A stretch of DNA of 64,000 bases, taken from positions 1-64,000 of the forward strand of contig JAXMHQ010000005.1 in NCBI GenBank assembly GCA_046346665.1, given 5' to 3'. The notes under the pieces are model-generated. The model searched no databases. It saw only the letters and a program-made list of their open reading frames with translations, and had not been told where the DNA came from. The stretch is from JAXMHQ01 sp046346665. GTDB taxonomy: Bacteria > Verrucomicrobiota > Verrucomicrobiia > Limisphaerales > JAXMHQ01. The translations under genes were made by a program, and so were the position numbers. Below, piece by piece: positions 40,456-48,625 of the stretch (position 1 is the first letter of the stretch; every line of letters begins with the position of its first letter).

Positions 40456-42297
40456 TTAGAATTGAACGCCGAGGCTGAAATAGGCGCGGCAAGTCCCGGC
40501 CGGGGTGGCGGGCGTGCCGAGCAGCGCCCAGGCGACCGTGAGGCGGGCGTCGAAATGTTCGGTGATGGACATGAGAAATCCCATCCCGGTGCCCCACTGG
40601 CGGGTGACCGGCGGCGGCACAATATTCTGCCGGTAAGCCTGGCCGTAATCCATGAACAGCGAGCAACGGAGAAAGCCCGGGATATCCTTGGGTTCATTCG
40701 GGAAATAGGCGAACAGCCAGGGCGGCGCGCGGAGATCGCACAAGGTGCGCCAGCCGGAGTCGCCGTAGGTTTCGCCTTCCTGGTAGCCGCGCACGCCGGC
40801 GGTGCCGCCGAGCCCGAATTGTTCGTTGGAAATCAGCGGTTCGCTGGCCCATTGCCCGTTTGTGCGAAACAGGACCGACCAGTTGCCGGGCAATTGCTGG
40901 TCGCGGACCAGCCCGCTGTTCACCGTCACGTAGGTGCCACCGGCGTCGGGCGAAAGGGCGACGATCTGGAAATTCGTGCGGGCGGAGGCAAGTCCGTTGA
41001 AGTAGACGCGCGGGGTGACGCTGAACGACGTGTTGCCAACCGGGTCCTTGCGCGACGCATTCCAGCCGAAGGTCAGCGGGGCGTACCAAAGCTGGTCATG
41101 AAAATTGGCCGCGAGCGGAACGGTCTGGTTCGTCACCAGGACGCGGTTGCCGTAGGGATCGAGCGAATAAAGATCGAAATAAATCAGGTTCGTGCCGTAG
41201 GTGTAAGCCTCGTAAAACTTGTAATCGAACCCGGCTGAAAACGACGAGTGAACGTCGAGGAATTCGCGGATCGGAAGGATGAGGCGCGTGCCGGCGTTGT
41301 TGTTGTAGGTGAGCGATCGGACGGCGACCTGCGAACTCACCTCGGCGATGGCGTTGCTGAAAATATTCTGGCGCGGGCTGTAGGTGACGTAGGTGTCGCT
41401 CGACGCCATCGAGCCGTAGAAGACGATTTCGGGCCGGCCGGTGGGCGGCGGAAGCTGGAACTGGTGGGTGACTTCGTTGTAGCCGAAGTCGACCGGCAAC
41501 CGGTCGTAGACGTCGCGCAGGCTTTCCTGGCTGCCGATGGGGATCCGGTAAAACGCGCTCCAGCTGTCCACCATGGGCTGTTCGAGGAAATGGGGCATGG
41601 TATCCTCGGGCTTCATTTGCTGGGGGGAGAAATTGTATTGAACGCCGACCTGGTGTTCGAGCTGCCAGAGGTTGTTGTATTGAAGCAAGGCATCGACGCG
41701 GAGGGGCGGGGTGTCGGGGGTGCCCTTGTTGTTGAGTTCGATGTGGCCGTGGAGCGGGAGGCGGTCGACGACGACGAGATTCAATTCGGTGTCGCCGGGC
41801 TGCACGCCGGGGCTGATGACGGGATAGATCTGGCGGTCGCGGTTGGCGTTGGCGCGGTCGAGCTCGCGCTGGAACCAGCGGGTATTGATGATTTCGTTCG
41901 TGGTCAGGCTGGGCAACGCGGACAGGACGTTGTTGGAGCTGAAATAGTGGTTGCCGGTGACGGTGATGCGGCTGAGGCGGCCTTCGACGACGCGGACCTG
42001 GATGTAGCCGTCGGTGAGGCGCTGTTGCGGAAGCGTGACGCTGACGGAAGCGTAACCGAGATTGCGGTAGAGGAGTTGCAGCCGGCCGAGGCCTTCGCGG
42101 ATTGTTTGCAGGTCCACAGCAGGGCCGGTGTAACTGGAGAGGAAGGCAAATTTATCGGGCGGCAGGACGGTGTTGCCGGAGATGCGGTAACCTTTGACCT
42201 CGAACGTGGCCGCCGCCGGGGCATTGGTGGTCACGGCGGCCGCGGGCCATGCCAGGAGCAGGGCGGCGATCAGAAATAAATAGACCCGCGGCTTCAT
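40456..42297 (-). CDS. TpsB (ShlB/FhaC/HxuB family) outer-membrane transporter
   Basis: 613 residues. A signal peptide (to about 22) is followed by two POTRA-like domains (Y-R-I-S-G-N-T-V-L-P at about 36 and I-T-V-T-G-N-H-Y-F at about 110) and a 16-strand barrel. Family motifs G-L-G-G-T-A-G-V-R-G-Y-Q-E-G and F-M-D-Y-G-Q are present, and the chain ends in Phe (S-L-G-V-Q-F). It exports the TpsA encoded 11 bases downstream. Order TpsB-TpsA and the tight spacing are those of classical two-partner systems. Confidence 0.93.
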   Translation of the reverse strand: MKPRVYLFLIAALLLAWPAAAVTTNAPAAATFEVKGYRISGNTVLPPDKFAFLSSYTGPAVDLQTIREGLGRLQLLYRNLGYASVSVTLPQQRLTDGYIQVRVVEGRLSRITVTGNHYFSSNNVLSALPSLTTNEIINTRWFQRELDRANANRDRQIYPVISPGVQPGDTELNLVVVDRLPLHGHIELNNKGTPDTPPLRVDALLQYNNLWQLEHQVGVQYNFSPQQMKPEDTMPHFLEQPMVDSWSAFYRIPIGSQESLRDVYDRLPVDFGYNEVTHQFQLPPPTGRPEIVFYGSMASSDTYVTYSPRQNIFSNAIAEVSSQVAVRSLTYNNNAGTRLILPIREFLDVHSSFSAGFDYKFYEAYTYGTNLIYFDLYSLDPYGNRVLVTNQTVPLAANFHDQLWYAPLTFGWNASRKDPVGNTSFSVTPRVYFNGLASARTNFQIVALSPDAGGTYVTVNSGLVRDQQLPGNWSVLFRTNGQWASEPLISNEQFGLGGTAGVRGYQEGETYGDSGWRTLCDLRAPPWLFAYFPNEPKDIPGFLRCSLFMDYGQAYRQNIVPPPVTRQWGTGMGFLMSITEHFDARLTVAWALLGTPATPAGTCRAYFSLGVQF

Positions 42298-42333
42298 TCG
42301 CTGTGGTTGTCCTCTCGACGAATTGATTCAAGA

Positions 42334-42365
42334 GCGGCAGGCCCGTCCCCCGGCGGGCCTGCCGC
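42334..42365 (-). terminator. Perfect 12-bp hairpin ahead of the TpsB gene
   Basis: GCGGCAGGCCCG pairs with CGGGCCTGCCGC over an 8-base loop, 15 bases after the stop of the gene at 42381-43280 in the direction of transcription. Only a weak T-rich stretch follows. It probably reduces read-through into tpsB-tpsA, making the secreted proteins upstream more abundant, or stabilises the upstream message. Confidence 0.5.
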
Positions 42366-42380
42366 GTGTTGCGCGGTTGC

Positions 42381-43280
42381 TTATGGGGCGCGTAAGACGC
42401 GGTAGAATCCGCTGTTATCGGAGTTGGTGTGCACGAGCGACGCCGTGTTGCCGGAGCCCACGAGCGGCCCGCTCACGCGCGGCCAGGTGGACAGCGGCGC
42501 AGTGAGGTCGTTCGTGTAGGCCAGGTAATAATTCCCGCCCGGCGCCGTGGTGAACGTCACCGTGCTCAATCCGGTGGAGCGGTTGAGCCCCACGATTCCG
42601 GGAACCGGCGGGCCCGCGGTGAAGGTGAGCGCGCCGGCGGCAGTGATGTTGAATGTGCCGACGAGCGTCGCCGCCGGCTTCGGCACCGCCGAGCTGGGCG
42701 AGATCTGCCACAGCAGGAACGAACCCGGGATCACCGTCTCGACCGTGAACCCGACGTGGCCGCCGAGCTGCGGTATGCGGGTGCCGGTGGGCGACACGAC
42801 GTAGTCGTACGAGGCGATTCGCAGGACGCCCTGGGGATCGATGGAATAAGCGGCGGGACCGGCGACCGGGACCAGGGCCGACAGGGGCTTGGTGCCGATG
42901 CCGTTGATGACGCTCCACAGGTCGCTTTGCCAGCCCGACGGCGTCGGGTCAACCGGCAGCACGGTGGGGCTCGAGGCGCTCAGCCACGCGGAGCGGTTGG
43001 CATCCACGGACGAGGTGGTTGCCGCCAGGACAACGCTGACGCCCGTGAGATCGGTTCCGAAGACGCCGGTGGCGATCGACAGGTCGAAGCCGGAGACCGG
43101 GGCCGTCGTGCCCTGGGCCTGGTTCAGGAACTGGCTGATGTTCCCGATGTCGAACTCGACATTGTTGAATCCGGATTCGCGGAAGATGAGCAGGACATCG
43201 CCGTCGGAGTAGGTCCAGGCCCGCGCCTGGGGCCCGAGCAGGGCCAGCGAGACGAGGCCGGCAATAATAGGTTTTTTCAT
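42381..43280 (-). CDS. Secreted protein with Verrucomicrobiota-type C-terminal module
   Basis: 299 residues, family not recognised. A signal peptide ends A-R-A-W (about 21). The N-terminal part contains D-G-D-V-L-L-I-F-R-E-S-G-F-N-N-V-E-F-D-I-G, which resembles openings seen in PEP-CTERM-like proteins, though no PEP-CTERM tail is present. The last ~50 residues, N-Y-Y-L-A-Y-T-N-D-L ... W-P-R-V-S-G ... S-G-F-Y-R-V-L-R-A-P, form a module that also ends the remnant at 4391-4607. It lies between the PstS-like gene and tpsB in the same direction, so it is probably exported with the TPS system or assists it. Confidence 0.65.
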   Translation of the reverse strand: MKKPIIAGLVSLALLGPQARAWTYSDGDVLLIFRESGFNNVEFDIGNISQFLNQAQGTTAPVSGFDLSIATGVFGTDLTGVSVVLAATTSSVDANRSAWLSASSPTVLPVDPTPSGWQSDLWSVINGIGTKPLSALVPVAGPAAYSIDPQGVLRIASYDYVVSPTGTRIPQLGGHVGFTVETVIPGSFLLWQISPSSAVPKPAATLVGTFNITAAGALTFTAGPPVPGIVGLNRSTGLSTVTFTTAPGGNYYLAYTNDLTAPLSTWPRVSGPLVGSGNTASLVHTNSDNSGFYRVLRAP

Positions 43281-43310
43281 GATGAAACTTTAGGTTGCGG
43301 GTGGTGAACC

Positions 43311-44423
43311 TTAGTAAAGGGTCGAGGTGATGGGACCGCCGTCGGCGGAGCGCTGGACTTCGAGGTCGGCCAGCGGGATGAATTTGCTGGTGTCGAAGAC
43401 ATTGCCGGGGGTGTGCTGGTAGCCGTAATCCGTCACCGCGCCGAGGAGGGCGTTGATGACGATCTGCTGGTTGGCGCTGGGCTGGCCGGCGCCGCTGTTC
43501 CTGGTGTACCAGCGTTCATAGCCCCAGATCGGGTAGTAACCCTTCGAAATGTTGGTCAGCGTCGGCTGGTAACCCTCGTAGGACAGGATGGTGAACGATC
43601 CGAAATCGCCGGAGGCAACGGTGCCGATGGCGTTGGTGATGACGTTCAGGTCGGCGGTGACGAGCGCGCCGCTGTTATGGCCGCCTAGCGGGTTGGGCAC
43701 GGGCTGACCGATCGGGGTGTTGGTGAACACGTTATTGTAAGCAAGATTGTAGGCCGCGTTGGTCTGGTAACTCAGCCGGTTGGTCGTCCAGAACGACGGG
43801 GTGCTGCTGAAGTAGATGTTCGCATCGATGACCTGTCGGACGGCGGCGCCGGTGTCGCGGCCGACCAGGTAGACGACATCATTGGTGGCGCTACCGCCGA
43901 AGAAGGCGGACGGGAGCGTGCCCGAGGCGCCCTCGAGGTAGGCAATCTGGCGCTGGGTCAGGTTCGTGACGCCGGCCAGGTTCGGTGATTTGGCGGGGTT
44001 CTTGATGAACCCGAACGGCACAATCAACGTTGGGCTGGAATTGAAAACCGAACCATCAATGCCGATGGTTTCGGGGAAGGCGCCCGAGACGGTCAGGTTC
44101 GGCACGGCGGGGCCGTTGGTGGCGAGGACTTCGCTGGTCAGGTCGCGCAGGTTCTGCAGCCCGAGCGTGGCGCCGTTCAGGGCAAAGTGGATGTTCACGA
44201 TCCCAAGTCCGGGCTGGCCGATCAGCGTTCCGCCCACATAGGAGCGGGTGTTGGAATCCTTGGTGATGAGCGTATAGCCGCTCAGGATGCTGGCGGCGCG
44301 GTCGTACTGGACGTTGCGGCTGGCGTTTCCACCGTCGATGACGAGGGTGACGTCGGCCTGGGCCCGGGGAGCGATGGCCAGGGCGGCGAGCACGGCCCCG
44401 GCGATGAGTTGTTTTGTCTTCAT
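43311..44423 (-). CDS. Periplasmic PstS-like substrate-binding protein heading the TPS operon
   Basis: 370 residues. A signal peptide ends R-A-Q-A (about 23). Segments such as P-T-L-I-V-P-F-G-F-I-K-N-P, L-T-Q-R-Q-I-A-Y-L-E-G and V-Y-L-V-G-R-D-T-G-A-A-V-R are reminiscent in order of PstS-type phosphate-binding proteins (I-P-V-A-V, L-x-x-x-x-I-x-x-I-F-x-G, R-x-x-G-S-G-T). The Ser-Gly-Thr ligand set is not conserved, so the ligand may differ. It is the first gene of the two-partner secretion unit, behind a 266-base leader, and is followed after 30 bases by another secreted protein. The fold call is tentative. Confidence 0.5.
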   Translation of the reverse strand: MKTKQLIAGAVLAALAIAPRAQADVTLVIDGGNASRNVQYDRAASILSGYTLITKDSNTRSYVGGTLIGQPGLGIVNIHFALNGATLGLQNLRDLTSEVLATNGPAVPNLTVSGAFPETIGIDGSVFNSSPTLIVPFGFIKNPAKSPNLAGVTNLTQRQIAYLEGASGTLPSAFFGGSATNDVVYLVGRDTGAAVRQVIDANIYFSSTPSFWTTNRLSYQTNAAYNLAYNNVFTNTPIGQPVPNPLGGHNSGALVTADLNVITNAIGTVASGDFGSFTILSYEGYQPTLTNISKGYYPIWGYERWYTRNSGAGQPSANQQIVINALLGAVTDYGYQHTPGNVFDTSKFIPLADLEVQRSADGGPITSTLY

Positions 44424-44689
44424 AGGTTTACTGCGGGTTGTAGGAATGAATGGAGTGAGTTCGGTCGTTTGGGTTGTTGATGGGAAAAAACTCCGGTGCC
44501 CGCGGGTCGACCGCGGCGGAAATGAAATGGCCCCGGCCGGCGGACAAGCCGGCTCTTTCGGGCAACAACATGACGGTCACAACAGAGTTCTTTCTTCAAA
44601 GAACCTCCGGAGGACCGGTCAGCTCCTAAATTGATTTGGTTCGGACACGCCGCCCGGGGTCGGGTCGGCAAAATCGGGCTCGGACGGAA
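44424..44689 (-). promoter_or_regulatory. Long, structured leader region of the TPS operon
   Basis: 266 bases without a gene. Read toward the operon it has CCTCCGGAGG (44604-44613), a 7-bp hairpin GTTCTTT-N4-AAAGAAC (44587-44604), a GCCGG/CCGGC stem near 44540-44560 and GC-rich stems near 44500-44520. No sigma-70 or sigma-54 promoter stands out. Conserved structure could be a cis-acting RNA, but I do not recognise a known riboswitch. Confidence 0.35.
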
Positions 44690-45679
44690 TCAGGCCGCGG
44701 CCGTGGCCGTGGAGAATTCCGCGTCGAGGTTGTCGCTGTCGATGCCGATGTCGGCGAACAGCCACGAGGACAGGTACCGTTCACTGGCGGACGGGGCGAT
44801 GGCGACGATTTGTTTGCCCTTGTTCTCGGGCCGGCGCGCCACCTGCAGGGCGGCCCAGATGATGGCGCCGCTGGAAACGCCGACGGGTATGCCGTCGAGG
44901 CGATTCACTTCCTTGGAAATCGGGCCGGAATCCTCCTCCTGAACCTTGATGACCTCGTCGACGATTTTCGTGTTGAGGTTGGCGGGGATGAATCCGGCGC
45001 CGATGCCCTGGAGCTTGTGAGGACCGGGCTGGCCGCCGGAGATGACGGGCGATTTCGCGGGCTCAACGGCGATGGCCTGGAAGGAAGGTTTGCGGGCTTT
45101 GATCACTTCGGCGACGCCGGTGATGGTGCCGCCGGTCCCCACGCCCGCGACGACGATGTCCACTTTGCCGTCCGTGTCGCGCCAGATTTCCTCGGCGGTG
45201 GTGCGCCGGTGGATGGCCGGATTGGACGGGTTGCTGAACTGCTGGAGAATGATGCTGTTCGGGATTTTCTGTTGGAGTTCTTCCGCCTTGGCGATGGCGC
45301 CTTTCATGCCCTTCGCGCCCTCGGTCAGGACCAGGCGGGCGCCAAGAATCTTCAGGAGTTTGCGGCGCTCGATCGTCATGGTCTCGGGCATGGTGAGAAT
45401 GAGCCGGAGCCCGCGCGCGGCGGCGACGAAGGCGAGCGCGATGCCTGTGTTGCCGCTCGTGGGTTCGATCAACACCGAGTCGGGCCGGAGCGCGCCGGAT
45501 TTCAGGGCGTCGTCAATCATGGCCACGCCGATGCGGTCCTTGACGCTCGAGAGCGGGTTGAAAAATTCGAGTTTCACCAGGACCTCGGCGAGTGCGCCGT
45601 GGTTTTGCGCGGTTCGGCGCAGCCGGACGAGCGGGGTGTTGCCGATGGTTTCAGTGATGTCGTTGTAGATGCGCGGCAT
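44690..45679 (-). CDS. cysK: Cysteine synthase A (O-acetylserine sulfhydrylase)
   Basis: 329 residues. This PLP enzyme makes cysteine from O-acetylserine and sulfide in the cytoplasm. The PLP lysine is K47 in N-P-L-S-S-V-K-D-R-I. The substrate loop T-S-G-N-T-G and the phosphate loop G-V-G-T-G-G-T-I-T-G are intact. The C-terminal half has V-G-V-S-S-G-A at the expected place. It is the last gene of the sulfur unit, 13 bases after the M14-type gene. Confidence 0.95.
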   Translation of the reverse strand: MPRIYNDITETIGNTPLVRLRRTAQNHGALAEVLVKLEFFNPLSSVKDRIGVAMIDDALKSGALRPDSVLIEPTSGNTGIALAFVAAARGLRLILTMPETMTIERRKLLKILGARLVLTEGAKGMKGAIAKAEELQQKIPNSIILQQFSNPSNPAIHRRTTAEEIWRDTDGKVDIVVAGVGTGGTITGVAEVIKARKPSFQAIAVEPAKSPVISGGQPGPHKLQGIGAGFIPANLNTKIVDEVIKVQEEDSGPISKEVNRLDGIPVGVSSGAIIWAALQVARRPENKGKQIVAIAPSASERYLSSWLFADIGIDSDNLDAEFSTATAAA

Positions 45680-45692
45680 AATCGGTGCGGGT

Positions 45693-46523
45693 TTACAGGT
45701 TGGGGGCGAACGCGATGAACTTGCGGTATTCCTGCAAAATGGTCTGGAGCGACGCGGTGAACGCGCATTCGGTCAGGAAAGCCGGCGCGGCTTTCGGGGT
45801 TTCGAGGATGATTTCAAACGGGCGCGGACGCACCTTCGGGGGCGCGCTCAGAACTCCCTGGTAGCAATCCAGGATCACACCCCGCCGGGCTTGAAAACCG
45901 TCGATGGTCGACCTCTCGTCGCGCGGGAGGAACAGTTCCGCCGCCGACAAGGCGGGCTCGATGAGATGCTCGGTCAGGGTCGCCCCCCGAACGATGCCGT
46001 AAAACCCCTCGCAGGTGTCGTCGGTGTGCAGCGAAATGATCCCGTGAAACGAGCGCGAAGTGATCTCGGCCTGCAGCAGCCGCACTTCAGGCTCCGGCGA
46101 TTGCCGCCAGAATTCGCGGTTCAAATCCTTGCCGCTCCGGGAATGACGGGTGTCGTCCTGGAAACCGGTGGGATTGCAGACGGGATAGACGGAGAGCGAG
46201 TAACCCTTTGCGATTTCTGGGTGAGCGGCGAGCAGGCGCAGGAAGCGGACGAGCGCGTAGGTGCCTTCGGGTTCGTCGCCGTGAATGCCGGCGAACAGGC
46301 CGATCCGGATCGGCACATCGCCGCCCTGCGGCCCGATGAACAGGTAGCGAGGCAGGACGTACGGTTCGCCGTTCACCTCGAACTCCGCGCCGGGCTGCAC
46401 CACCAGGCTCTCGGAATGCGCGGCGATTTCGTCCAGCGGCGCGAGCGCGTCGGACACGGACCGCACCCGGCGGTGCGCAGGGGCGGAAACGGATCGGGAC
46501 TGGGTGAGCAATGGCATAATCAC
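45693..46523 (-). CDS. Succinylglutamate desuccinylase/aspartoacylase-like (M14) zinc amidohydrolase
   Basis: 276 residues from GTG 46523 in a GTGA overlap with the preceding stop; ATG 46517 is an alternative. The zinc site is H81-x-x-E84 in G-I-H-G-D-E-P-E-G, with a third ligand H166 in I-S-L-H-T-D-D and probable catalytic E241 in I-L-E-T-P. This is the AstE/AspA branch of the M14 carboxypeptidase fold, which removes acyl groups from amino acids. Position between a sulfate-binding protein and cysK suggests it frees an N-acyl or peptide-bound sulfur amino acid (inference only). Confidence 0.82.
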   Translation of the reverse strand: MIMPLLTQSRSVSAPAHRRVRSVSDALAPLDEIAAHSESLVVQPGAEFEVNGEPYVLPRYLFIGPQGGDVPIRIGLFAGIHGDEPEGTYALVRFLRLLAAHPEIAKGYSLSVYPVCNPTGFQDDTRHSRSGKDLNREFWRQSPEPEVRLLQAEITSRSFHGIISLHTDDTCEGFYGIVRGATLTEHLIEPALSAAELFLPRDERSTIDGFQARRGVILDCYQGVLSAPPKVRPRPFEIILETPKAAPAFLTECAFTASLQTILQEYRKFIAFAPNL

Positions 46524-47551
46524 TTGCGGGGTTGATAAAGTTGATCGAAAAGGCCGCCGTCATCGAAATGTTTGTGCTGGGCCTGGTCCCAGCTCCCGGC
46601 GATTTCCTCGACGCTGAAGAGCGGGACGGGCTTGAACTGGTCGCCGTGACGGGCCAGCACCGCCGCTTCGCGGGGCCGGAACCCGTGCCGTGCCGCCAAT
46701 TCCTGGCCGGCATCGGTGAACAGGAATTCCAGGTAAGCGCGCGCGGCCTCTTCGGTGCCGTGCCGCGCCACGTTCGCATCCACCCACACCACCGGGTTGT
46801 CGGCCCGGATGCTGGCGGACGGAACCACGATTTCGAGCCGCGGATTGCCGGAATCCTTGGCGATCAGGAACGCCTCGTTTTCAAAGGTCAGCAGCACATC
46901 GCCCACCTGGTGCTGGACAAAAGTGGTGGTGGCGGCGCGACCGCCCGCATCCAGCACCGGAACATTCGCGAACAGCCGCGCCAGAAAATCCCGCGCCTTG
47001 ACCTCGTCGCCACCCGACTGCTTCACCGCATAACCCCACGCGCCCAGGTAACTGTAGCGGCCGTTGCCGGAGGTCTTGGGATTCGGAATCACCACGCTCA
47101 CCCCGGGCCGAATCAGGTCGGACCAGTCCCGGATCTGCTTCGGATTTCCCGGGCGCACCACAAAGAGGATGGTGGAATGATACGGCACACTGCCGCCCGG
47201 CAGACGCGACGCCCAGTTGGTCGGAATCAGGTGGCCCCGCGATTGCAGAATCTCGATGTCCAACGGCTGGTTCATGGTCACCACGTCGGCTTCCAAACCG
47301 TCCAGGACCGCGCGCGCCTGCTTGGAGGATCCCCCATGCGACTGCGAGATCACCACGGACTCGCCGGTCTTCGACTTCCATTCCCCCGCGAAAGCCGGGT
47401 TCACGTCCGCGTAAAATTCCCGGGTGACGTCATAGGAGACATTCAGCAGCTTCACCTCGGGCTTCGTCCCGGCGGCGACGGCCGACAGAACCGCCAGCAG
47501 CGCGGCGGGCTGCAGCCAGCGGATCAAAAATGTTGTGCTCAACAAGCGCAT
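46520..47551 (-). CDS. sbp: Periplasmic sulfate-binding protein
   Basis: 343 residues. A signal peptide (about 1-27) is followed by L-L-N-V-S-Y-D-V-T-R-E-F-Y, the opening of the CysP/Sbp family, and by S-H-G-G-S-S-K-Q-A-R-A-V, G-L-E-A-D-V-V-T, N-P-K-T-S-G-N-G-R-Y and D-V-L-L-T-F-E-N-E-A. These are the sulfate-contact segments. It would deliver sulfate or thiosulfate to a CysTWA permease, but no permease genes are present in the window, so the transporter parts must be elsewhere. It overlaps the M14 gene by four bases. Confidence 0.92.
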   Translation of the reverse strand: MRLLSTTFLIRWLQPAALLAVLSAVAAGTKPEVKLLNVSYDVTREFYADVNPAFAGEWKSKTGESVVISQSHGGSSKQARAVLDGLEADVVTMNQPLDIEILQSRGHLIPTNWASRLPGGSVPYHSTILFVVRPGNPKQIRDWSDLIRPGVSVVIPNPKTSGNGRYSYLGAWGYAVKQSGGDEVKARDFLARLFANVPVLDAGGRAATTTFVQHQVGDVLLTFENEAFLIAKDSGNPRLEIVVPSASIRADNPVVWVDANVARHGTEEAARAYLEFLFTDAGQELAARHGFRPREAAVLARHGDQFKPVPLFSVEEIAGSWDQAQHKHFDDGGLFDQLYQPRK

Positions 47552-47563
47552 TGGAAATTCAAA

Positions 47564-47773
47564 TCAGGCAGAGTGCCCGGGAGTGACGTCGGAACCGGCG
47601 GGCAGCTTGTCCAGCCGCACCCGCTCGGTGCGCTCAATCTGAACAACCCGCGAATCGTGAACCACAATCTCCACAACCCCGAATCGCAGCGATTCAACCT
47701 GGCGCCGAACCAGCCCAAGCCAGCTCGGCTGATCCGACTCACTCAACGCCACCCGCCCATTGATCGCACTCAT
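47564..47773 (-). CDS. YezD-like (DUF2292) small protein
   Basis: 69 residues. The core R-R-Q-V-E-S-L-R-F-G-V-V-E-I-V-V-H-D-S-R-V-V-Q-I-E-R-T-E is the DUF2292/YezD signature. These small proteins occur next to sulfate assimilation genes in many bacteria, role unknown. Here it is the first gene of the sbp-M14-cysK unit, 12 bases ahead of sbp, directly behind a good promoter. Confidence 0.85.
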   Translation of the reverse strand: MSAINGRVALSESDQPSWLGLVRRQVESLRFGVVEIVVHDSRVVQIERTERVRLDKLPAGSDVTPGHSA

Positions 47774-47899
47774 ACTCCAGATTCTCGGTTAATGTCTACT
47801 GCTACTGTAGTGATAATGTTCGGCAGCTATCGTCACTTTTTTCGAATATTCATTCAAAAATCCGTCACCGGAACACATTATTCTCTACTGATGTGATCG

Positions 47900-47928
47900 A
47901 GATTAGATCGATGGACGGAGATTGTCAA
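47900..47928 (-). promoter_or_regulatory. Sigma-70 promoter of the YezD-sbp-cysK unit
   Basis: On the minus strand TTGACA (47928-47923) and TAATCT (47905-47900) are 17 bp apart. The -35 box is perfect and the -10 weak, as expected for a promoter needing an activator. About 120 bases of AT-rich leader follow, containing small dyads (GAATATTC near 47843, CTACAGTAG near 47812) that could bind an Rrf2-type regulator such as the one at 52472-52929. Confidence 0.55.
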
Positions 47929-47948
47929 CGGGTTTTTTGAAAAAGTTT

Positions 47949-48018
47949 TCGAGGACGACGACGAGAACGAGGATAGCCGGAGTGATTCGCAAACTCCCAA
48001 ACTCCTAAACTCCTAAAC
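47949..48018. repeat. GAGGACG remnant and AAACTCCT tandem repeat at metW 3' end
   Basis: TTCGAGGACGACGACGAG at 47949-47966 is related to the arrays at 4850 and 60352. At 47991-48018 three to four AAACTCCT/AAACTCCC units run into the end of metW, so the stop codon of metW is part of the repeat. Confidence 0.6.
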
Positions 48019-48600
48019 TGCCTTGGCGAGCAGGACCAGCGCGAGTTCGGCGCGGAGGTTGGGGAGCAGATTCACAGGGCCGTGGCGATGGAAGTAGGCG
48101 CTCTGGAGCTGGGTGAGATTTCGTGCCCGGCAGAATTCCTGGAAATCGAGCACGGAAAAGAAGTGTGTGTTCCGGGTGCGGTACCAGTCCTGGGGCAGCG
48201 CGCCGGTGACGGGCGCCCGGCCGCGGAACAGCACCTGGAGCCGGATTCGCCAGTGGGCAAAATTGCTGTAGGAAATCACAACGTGTTTTCCCACCCGAAA
48301 CGCCTCGTTCACCACCTGCTCGGGATCGAGCAACTCCTGCAACGATCCGAGCAGCAGGACGTATTCGAAAGACCCCGGCGCATACTGATCCAGACCGTTC
48401 AAAATATCCCCGTGATGTACCACGAGCCCGCGGTCGATGCAGCGTGCCACGGCAGCGGCGTCCTGCTCGACCCCCTCCGCGCGCACGCGCCGGGCCTGGA
48501 CGAGCCGCTCCAGGAAGGCGCCGTCGCCCGTGCCGAGATCCAGCACCCGCGCGTTCTCGGGGATCCACTGGATGACACGATCGTAGAGCTGCGAATACAT
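48013..48600 (-). CDS. metW: MetW, methionine-biosynthesis methyltransferase-like protein
   Basis: 195 residues. The SAM-binding loop V-L-D-L-G-T-G-D-G near residue 20 and the segment L-L-L-G-S-L-Q-E-L-L-D-P are typical of MetW, which works with MetX in homoserine acylation in many bacteria. The latter half includes V-I-S-Y-S-N-F-A-H-W-R-I-R and P-Q-D-W-Y-R-T-R-N-T-H-F-F-S. It lies 25 bases after metX. The final codons and TAG coincide with the AAACTCCT repeat, so the C-terminus may have been trimmed or altered. Confidence 0.9.
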   Translation of the reverse strand: MYSQLYDRVIQWIPENARVLDLGTGDGAFLERLVQARRVRAEGVEQDAAAVARCIDRGLVVHHGDILNGLDQYAPGSFEYVLLLGSLQELLDPEQVVNEAFRVGKHVVISYSNFAHWRIRLQVLFRGRAPVTGALPQDWYRTRNTHFFSVLDFQEFCRARNLTQLQSAYFHRHGPVNLLPNLRAELALVLLAKAV

Positions 48601-48625
48601 GGCGCCAGTTTATGAAGACCCCGGC

